The notes under the pieces: model-generated
Seen by the model: the letters and a program-made list of their open reading frames with translations, nothing else
Told to the model about the DNA's origin: nothing
The model's database searches: none
Made by a program: the position numbers and the translations under genes
Shown here: one piece after another, positions 59,210 through 64,000 of the stretch
Layout: each line of letters starts with the position of its first letter
How positions within the stretch are numbered: position 1 is the first letter of the stretch
Origin: Dicaeum eximium
Taxonomy: Eukaryota; Chordata; Aves; Passeriformes; Dicaeidae
NCBI GenBank assembly: GCA_013396995.1
Contig: VWZP01003889.1
Span: forward strand, 248,001 to 312,000
Length of the DNA: 64,000 nucleotides
Reading direction: 5' to 3'

Positions 59210-62200
59210 AACATTTTTACCTCAAATATTACAATATGAGATTTCTCATAAACTAACAATTAAAAAATACTTAATTTTTATGCCTCTCTATATTTTCTAG
59301 CAGGACCTGTGGCATTTTGTGGCCAGACCACCTTCTCTGTGGATGGAAACCTTTTCAGGAGCAGGGCTGTTGCCTGTGGTATGAAACAGCATAGCTAATG
59401 CTTGGAACAGTCAGAGAGTCAGCGTGGGGTCTGGCTGCCTTCTCCTGACAGGGCAGGTGCCAAAAAACCATAAAAAATTAAAACAAATATGCGAGTTTTT
59501 ACACTGTATGTGAGTAAGTACTGTTCCTCTGGGCTATACCATGTGTGTTGTTCCAAGGAACATCTGAATGAAAAAAATGCTGTTCTGGCTCATCTGAGGG
59601 CCCTGAAGGTCCAGAAAATAAGTAGCATTTCTCAGCTTGTCTAGAGTCAAATATATTTAAATGGATTATGTAAAAGTTTTAGATAGACTTCAATTAAAAA
59701 AAAAAAATTAGAGCACTTGTATGTTTTGCACTTAATCTTAGTTTTGGAAGTGGAAGTTGAATGGGTTTTTTTCCCCCCTAAAGTAGAAATGGAACTTTAA
59801 GTTGAAGTACTCATACTTTGCACGAACATATCCTTCTGCAAGCTTTTTGAGTTGAACTGAGGTCAAATTTCCTATGCTAATATTGAGGTAAAGATGCAGA
59901 TTGTGGAGTAAAGCTGATGATCCATAATGGCTGATCATTGTAACCAAATGAAGACTTTAAAAATCTTACTATTTCACAACAGTTCCAGATCACATTTAAG
60001 AATGATTTAAGCAAATCTTGGTAAAAAACCCCAACTAACAAATGTAGAATATTTTGGAAAATAATATAAAGCCTTGTAAATGGAAAATAAGGGTAATTAA
60101 ATCTAAAAGACGTTACATGATTCAGCTGAAAGGTTTGATATTGTCTCCTACTCTGTAAAGAGATACAAGCTCAGGATAGACTGACAAGCATTTATTTCAT
60201 CAGTGATCCCACATGTGCTTCTCACTGCTAAATTGCAAAAATATACAGTTTACAAACCACTCATACCTTAAATTCTTATTAGAATAGATTAGAATCTATG
60301 CTCAAAAGAAACTGTTTTTGTCTCATGTGATTATCTCTTCATACTTACGTTTACATTATATTTTATCTTTCCAGGTCAACAGATAAGCAAAATTTTTGGG
60401 GTCACATCATTCAGCATCTTATTTTGTAAAAATTAAGCTTTTTGTTCTAAAAGAAATATCAAAGCTGGTTCTGTAAGTAAAACTTCACAGCCTGCCCCTC
60501 CCCTCCCCAACTTAAATCAGTGGGGGATGTTAAGACATGTTTAGAGTAAACAAATAAACATTAATTTGCTTTCCATCCTCTAGTTTGTAGGATTAAACAG
60601 ATGAGCAGCAGAAGGCTTGTGGGCCTTTCCGAAAGAGGAGCAGAGGGGTTGCAGGCAAAAACCCCTTTGGAGACTGGAAAATGTCCTTAAGTACCTTTTA
60701 AAAAAACTCAACCTAATTAAAGTTCATTTGACTGATGATAAAACACCGAGTGTACAGTGTGTGAGGGTGCTGGTTTTGTCACTGAAGATATAAAACAAAT
60801 TTAAAATACCATAAAAATTGTAATGCTTTGGAAACTGTGAATAGAATGACATTTTCCTTCCTGGGACTGTCGGAGTCTGACTTCTGAAACTCGTGTTACT
60901 GCCTTGGAGTCTGTGCAAACACAGCCACCCCATGGGATCCCTTCTGAGGAGATCTCTTGGATATGGAAATGATGTTTTCTTTAGTATCAGTCCCATGGCA
61001 GCCCTGAAGGTATTTTTGGTTACTTTTCATCAGAAACAGGAGACTTAAAAAGCGAGAAACAACGCTTAGAATTCATCTTCTAAAAGTGACATAATTTCCA
61101 GCTTCCAATGAGGAATTAGCCTCGGGATTGGATGAAATTGGTTTAATGGTTTCCCTTCAGCTGGTTACTCAAGGTTTATGTCAGGAGGAGTTGCTGGTGC
61201 TCCAGCTGTATCAGCTTCAGCCAACTCATCACATCACACTGCAACCCACCCAGCGCAGCCATGTGTTGCCTCTGTTGGATGCCAGTTAAAGAGTCTTGGT
61301 CTAATTCTTGGTGTGCAGCAAATTAATTAGTTAATTGAGAGATAAATAAAGTCTAAGGAAATTTTAAAAAATGAGCATCCTGTGCATGGATTTGGAGTTT
61401 GCCCTTCTGTGATAAAACAGTTCAAATTTCCAGTTCTAAAAAAGGGGCAGCCTCCTCCACTGCCAAGTAATATATCAGGTGCAGTGAAATGCAAATGGTT
61501 GAAATATTTTAGAATATTTCAGAAATAGCACAAATTTCCAAAGGCAACAGAATTTGTGTGGAAGCAGCTATGGCTGTAATGGACATGTTTTGGGCAGTCC
61601 TGTGTTGCTACTGAGTAGCTGTCCAGGAAAGTAAAACTGAAGCCAAATTTCTTAAGATGATTAAAAATAACATATGCATAATCTTTAATAAGCTACTAAT
61701 TAGAGAGGTGCCTGTGTTTAAAGCATCAACAGAAACTGCAAAACTGCTCTGGAATATCTGCTTATGCCTGAGGTGGCAGAGATGGCCTGAGCCAGAGGCA
61801 GATGGAAATGGTGTGCACAAAAATCCCTCCAGTGTTTGCATATATGCAAATAATGCATTAGCTTTCTGTGAGGAGTTTGTGGGGAAATTAGGATCCAGGT
61901 CACCAAACTCCTTGTTTTTGTCCCAGGCTGATCTGCTGGGGAAGAGAGGTGGCTGTCACCAGTGCCACCCCCAAGCTGCTCAGTGGATGGTTGTCATTAG
62001 TGGTTACAACTTTCATGTCTTTAGTTACTGAGCTGCTTTAATTCAGTCTGATGCAAAATGAACTTAAGGCTCTGTGGATTCTTATTTGTGCTTTTTTTAA
62101 AAACAGGGTTTCATAACAGAGCCTGAAATTCAGTTCACTCTGAACCTTCTAGAAGTTGACTCTCGGTGAGTTTGGGACCAGTTTTCACCAAGACAGTTTA

Positions 62201-64000
62201 TGGCTTTCTGGTAAACCTCATGAAAATTTGAGAATTTGGAGGCATTCCCTCATACTCATTATTTCATATCTGAAAGGAGCCTCAGGGTATTAAATTTTTA
62301 GGTTACTGGGGTGTTTTTTTTTTTTTTTTCTTTGAGTCCAAGTCAGTAAGTGCTTTTGTCCACAAAGGCCCTCCAAAACAGACATTATCTACATCCTAAA
62401 CAGCATCAAAAAAAAAAAGGCACACAGAGAGGAAAGTGATTTATGAAGCTTGTAAGTAAGCACTAATTTATTTGCAGATTTGTAATACATCTAAACAAAA
62501 AGGTTTTACTAAATGCATTTGAATGGCATTACCATGTAGGCCAAATAATGCAAAACAACAATCTGATTATCTTCCTTTTGTCTTGTGGCATTCAGGGTTT
62601 GAGCCAACACAAAAATGGGAGCCAGATAAAGAGCAGCACTGAGCTAAGTAAGTAATGTAACTCATCCTCTCGGTTAAAAATGTTTATCTGCAGTCAAAGC
62701 TGCAACTGCCTGTAAATGGCTTAGAGAAATGCCCTTGGTGAAAGCCTTAAAGTATGTGCTTAATTCTAAAATATGGATTTGCTTTGAAATGCAAAGAACA
62801 TATCATAGCACAAAAGTAATTTTAGAACAATATAATTAAAAGTCCCCATATAGACTTCTTTTGGCTGTAATCAACAGTGATATTGTAGTCAGATCCCTAT
62901 TGCTCTTGCCAGGAGAAAATGGAGAAACAGTGGTGGATGGAATTACTGAAAAAGGTCAAGAAATGGATGTACAAATTACTAAGGGTATTTTTAGTGCTTT
63001 CCTTTGGTGGTATTTCTTCAGGAGGGAAACCTGGGCTTCCACAGGTACTTTAGTGAGAAATCAAAATTATGCTTGGAGTGAGGGACTACCTACAGCTACA
63101 GAGGAGGTTTATTAGGAAAAAAAGGTTTTATCAGAACTTTTGCCATACTTTGAGGGCTTGTAGGGAGAAACATTCTGTGGCCACCCAGAGCCTTGAGGAC
63201 CATTCCCTGCAACGTGGGCTATGTCCCTGCTGAGCCCCTTGTTCTCCTCAAAGGGGTCTGTCTCTCCAGGCTCTCAGTTTGCCCCAGTGAAGCCCTTTCC
63301 TCACCTTCTGAGTGCTCCCAAAGCTGAAGCCCAACCAGACAAATAAAAATAAAATAAAACAGATAATAAAGCATGTGGGCAATCCTTAAATAATTGTGTG
63401 CCACCAGAGGCTTGTTTCAGGATAAGTAACTAGGATTACCAGCATACGAGGTTTTTACTCTCTGCATTTGTAAGTACCTTATAGGAATTAGCACAATGTC
63501 TCTGAAACCTGAATGTATGAAAACTGGCTGGCACTGCAGCTTTTGTTCCTGTCAGCAGCAGCAAAAGCAGGAGAGCATGAAAAATGTGGTCTCTGAGCAT
63601 TTTGAGGTGAGACAAAGTGTGAGAAGAGGTGCCAAACCTCAGGTGTGGATAAACTATTTCTACAGCAGTCAGCTGACAGGCTGGCTCTACCATGTATTAT
63701 AAATCATCCTGCCTATAAGTTAGCTTCTGCTTTCAGCTGCTTCTGGTGAAAGCAAAAAGTGCAAGCTACCTTACCATGTGCAAATAAGCTTTCATCCTGC
63801 AATGGATGAACAATGCAGTACAATTTAGTTTCCTATTTTTAATGTTACTTTGCTCTGATACTATGCCAGAATCTACTGGAAAAGGAAACATAAATCTCTA
63901 ACCCTAACATATAGTCAAATAGGATTTTTGAATATGTAAATTGTAAACCCAGGTGGAACTGGAAGCTCATTAGCTCAGTAAAAGGTTGTTTTCAAGAAAT
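59210..64000. other. Intronic sequence to the window end, no recognised gene
   Basis: AT-rich sequence with short A/T homopolymers (about 59,695, 62,318 and 62,408). A TTAATTAGTTAATTG cluster occurs near 61,323. No exon, CR1 end or RNA gene was recognised. Confidence 0.65.

Larger units (their letters stand above)
42003..64000 (+). other. DPP10: Start of the large first intron (continues past the window)
   Basis: From the exon 1 donor to the window end I find no exon with family features. In particular, the shared second exon (Glu-Leu-Gly-Ser-Asn..., the Arg-Asn-Trp-Lys-Gly motif and the membrane helix) is absent on both strands. DPP10 and DPP6 in other vertebrates have first introns of tens to hundreds of kb, so its absence is expected. 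If a longer isoform begins upstream, positions 1-41,900 would be intronic as well. Confidence 0.7.

Noticed and set aside
58952..59259. Pro/Ser/Leu/Phe-rich and Lys/Glu/Gly/Arg-rich repeat proteins
   Set aside because: Translations of the CCTT microsatellite on the two strands.
1..64000. tRNA, rRNA, CRISPR, operon or phage-type systems
   Set aside because: No cloverleaf, rRNA core, spaced direct-repeat array or compact gene cluster was seen; the window has the character of vertebrate gene-poor DNA.

Overview
This window looks like avian nuclear DNA, with a songbird possible but not shown. The evidence is sparse short CR1 LINE 3' ends carrying the bird-type ATTCTATGA tail, low repeat density, an AT-rich background broken by one sharp CpG island, and short draft-assembly gaps set inside poly-A runs. 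No prokaryotic genes, operons, CRISPR arrays or phage-like modules are visible, and almost every open reading frame looks like chance.

The one gene I can support is on the + strand. A CpG island (about 41,520-42,370) holds a single short coding exon, 41,943-42,002. Its 20 codons begin MNQTA and end with a Lys codon directly at a GT splice donor. This matches the alternative first exon (the 'a' N-terminus) of the dipeptidyl-peptidase-like Kv4 auxiliary subunits, and fits DPP10 better than DPP6. The transmembrane segment and the extracellular beta-propeller/hydrolase-fold part must be encoded by exons beyond position 64,000, because I found no second exon here. About 42 kb upstream is therefore promoter-distal intergenic sequence, or the intron of a longer isoform, and the last 22 kb is the start of a very large first intron.

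Region by region: 1-41,500 is non-coding, with two CR1 remnants, small local duplications, a GGGAAAA repeat, two poly-A-bounded gaps and several GC-richer but CpG-poor patches. 41,520-42,370 is the promoter, 5' UTR, exon 1 and splice donor. 42,003-64,000 is intron 1. It contains a near-identical 0.53-0.54 kb duplication on either side of a single N, each copy including the same CR1 3' end; this is probably an assembly or haplotype duplication. It also holds another CR1 end and a 214-nt uninterrupted polypyrimidine (CCTT)n tract.

The most interesting biological point is in the exon. The N-terminal peptide, known in mammals to act as a Kv4 pore-blocking inactivation domain, carries a His/Cys cluster (HHVHCH, residues 9-14) richer in histidine than the mammalian sequence as I remember it. 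I see no wholly new multi-gene system in this window.
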